Source of the DNA: Nocardioides sp.
GTDB taxonomy: Bacteria > Actinomycetota > Actinomycetes > Propionibacteriales > Nocardioidaceae
NCBI GenBank assembly: GCA_029264225.1
Contig: JARICB010000136.1
Span: 1-8,965 of the forward strand
DNA length: 8,965 bases
Reading direction: 5' to 3'
Within the stretch, counting starts at the first letter, position 1. The number at the start of each line of letters is the position of its first letter. Shown here one piece after another: positions 7,909 to 8,965 of this stretch. Below the pieces are notes generated by a model, which saw only the letters and a list, made by a program, of their open reading frames with translations, ran no database searches and was not told the DNA's origin. The translations under genes and the position numbers were made by a program.

Positions 7909-8898
7909 GTGTCTAACGTCGGCCCATCGGCCTCGGCTGCTGTGCCTCCTCGGCACTCCGCAGAGGCGTCCTCGAACCCGGGGCCGGACAACGAGGCGAC
8001 GCAGACACGTTCGTGGCGCGACGTGGTCGCGGCCTATGTGGGGCTGACCAAGCCGCGAGTCATCGAACTGCTGCTGTTGACCACCGTGCCGGTGATGTTC
8101 TTCGCGCAGCGCGGGATACCGCCGCTCGGATTGGTGGCTGCCACCGTCGTGGGCGGGGCGCTCTCTGCCGGGTCCGCCTCGGCGTACAACTGCATCTACG
8201 ACCGTGACATCGACGAGCAGATGCGCCGCACCCGTCGGCGAGCCCTGCCTAGGCACATCGTCTCGGCCCGGTCGGCGTTGATCTTCGCGACCATCCTGGC
8301 CATCGTGTCCACCGTGGTGCTGGCCCTGTGGGTCAACTGGCTCAGCGCAGTCCTGGCCGTGGTGGCCAACGCGTTCTACGTCTTCGTCTACACCATGGTG
8401 CTCAAACGCCGCACCACTCAGAACATCGTCTGGGGCGGACTGGCGGGCTGCTTCCCGGCACTGATCGGGTGGACCGCAGTGACTGGCGAACTCGCTTGGA
8501 CGCCGGTGATCCTGTTCCTCGTCGTGTTCTTCTGGACCCCTCCGCACACGTGGGCGCTGGCACTTCGCTACCGCGAGGACTATGCCGGTGTCGACGTGCC
8601 GATGCTGCCTGTGGTGGTGCCGGCGGCCGAGGTCGGGCGCCAGATCATCTTCTACACGGTCGTCATGGTGGCCACGTCGCTGCTGCTGTGGCCCATCGCC
8701 GACACCAGCCTGTTCTATCCGATCGCGGCCACCGTGCTCGGTGTCGCCTTCCTGGTGGAGGCGATCCGGATGTGGCAGCGCGCGAAGGCCTCCGATGTGC
8801 TCACTGACATCAACCCGATGCGGCTCTTCCACATGTCGAACCTGTATCTCTCGCTGCTGTTCGTGGCTGTTGCGCTCGACCCGCTGCTCTTCGGCTGA
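7909..8898 (+). CDS. ctaB: Protoheme IX farnesyltransferase (heme O synthase)
   Basis: Membrane prenyltransferase of the UbiA family that attaches farnesyl diphosphate to heme B to give heme O, a precursor of heme A for terminal oxidases. The 329-residue protein has about nine hydrophobic segments (roughly 52-66, 73-93, 121-140, 142-163, 172-190, 197-217, 246-262, 266-284, 310-327). Family motifs are LTKPRVIELLL (46-56), the metal/diphosphate motif N94-x3-D98-x3-D102, LKRRTTQNIVWGG (165-177), FFWTPPHTWALALRY (207-221), and PMLPVV (231-236). The first 35 or so residues are rich in Ser, Pro and Ala, probably a disordered cytoplasmic extension. The GTG at 7909 follows GAAGG with a 9 nt spacer; an in-frame GTG at 8023 lies nearer the conserved core but has no ribosome binding site. 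Divergence from tkt is conserved in Mycobacterium. Identification is firm; the start is less certain. Confidence 0.95.
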   Translation: MSNVGPSASAAVPPRHSAEASSNPGPDNEATQTRSWRDVVAAYVGLTKPRVIELLLLTTVPVMFFAQRGIPPLGLVAATVVGGALSAGSASAYNCIYDRDIDEQMRRTRRRALPRHIVSARSALIFATILAIVSTVVLALWVNWLSAVLAVVANAFYVFVYTMVLKRRTTQNIVWGGLAGCFPALIGWTAVTGELAWTPVILFLVVFFWTPPHTWALALRYREDYAGVDVPMLPVVVPAAEVGRQIIFYTVVMVATSLLLWPIADTSLFYPIAATVLGVAFLVEAIRMWQRAKASDVLTDINPMRLFHMSNLYLSLLFVAVALDPLLFG

Positions 8899-8904
8899 GT
8901 CTCG

Positions 8905-8918
8905 GGCGTGACCACGCC
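8905..8918 (+). terminator. Weak hairpin after ctaB
   Basis: GGCGT and ACGCC flank a 4 nt loop seven bases after the ctaB stop. The stem is short (5 bp) and no T-tract follows, so terminator function is doubtful. The rest of the window after it (to 8965) shows no gene I can support. Confidence 0.2.
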
Positions 8919-8965
8919 GCCTGATGACCAGCCCGTTCGTCGGTGACCGCTAGCTCGTTCCGGCG

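Noticed and set aside
7900..8832. 310-codon minus-strand open frame opposite ctaB
   Set aside because: The product is rich in His, Arg, Gln and Asp with no motif; it is antisense to a clear multi-pass CtaB.
8908..8946. Twelve-codon plus-strand open frame (GTG to TGA) after ctaB
   Set aside because: No ribosome binding site, very short, and overlaps the weak hairpin; nothing supports it as a gene.
1..8965. Search for mobile elements, CRISPR, tRNA or rRNA, and phage or defence genes
   Set aside because: No repeats, inverted termini, integrase-like products or RNA gene signatures were seen; the window is almost fully occupied by conserved metabolic genes.

Overview
This window carries the oxidative and non-oxidative pentose phosphate genes of a high-GC Gram-positive bacterium (Actinomycetota), with a heme biosynthesis gene divergent from them. 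The assignment rests on very high GC, GTG starts, an OpcA subunit next to Zwf, and the order ctaB / tkt-tal-(pgi)-zwf-opcA-pgl, which matches the mycobacterial and corynebacterial pentose phosphate locus apart from the added pgi. A Nocardioides-like or other Propionibacteriales host is a guess; nothing here fixes the family.

Layout. Six genes run leftward on the minus strand, in transcription order tkt (7804-5678), tal (5622-4513), pgi (4516-2855), zwf (2855-1329), opcA (1329-394) and pgl (397 to the left edge, where it is cut). Only tkt and tal are separated, by 55 bp. Every later junction is a stop/start overlap of 1 or 4 nt, so tal through pgl should be translationally coupled. A 104 bp divergent intergenic region (7805-7908) separates tkt from ctaB (7909-8898, plus strand), which encodes protoheme IX farnesyltransferase. 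The last 67 bp hold a weak hairpin and no identifiable gene. No gene-free stretch exceeds 300 bases.

How the genes work together. Zwf with its OpcA partner oxidises glucose 6-phosphate to 6-phosphogluconolactone with release of reduced cofactor. Pgl hydrolyses the lactone. Transketolase and transaldolase interconvert the pentose phosphates with fructose 6-phosphate and glyceraldehyde 3-phosphate. Pgi returns fructose 6-phosphate to glucose 6-phosphate, so the operon encodes most of a closed cycle. The missing steps (6-phosphogluconate dehydrogenase, ribose 5-phosphate isomerase and epimerase) are not in the window. CtaB makes heme O for terminal oxidases and has no direct biochemical link to the other genes.

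Novelty. This is a conserved metabolic region. All seven proteins are recognisable, apparently intact apart from the edge-cut pgl, and have their expected motifs. I found no mobile element, CRISPR array, RNA gene or undescribed system. The points worth a second look are small: pgi inside the operon, the overlap chain with uneven ribosome binding sites, a hairpin over the tkt stop codon, and interlocked divergent -10 elements.
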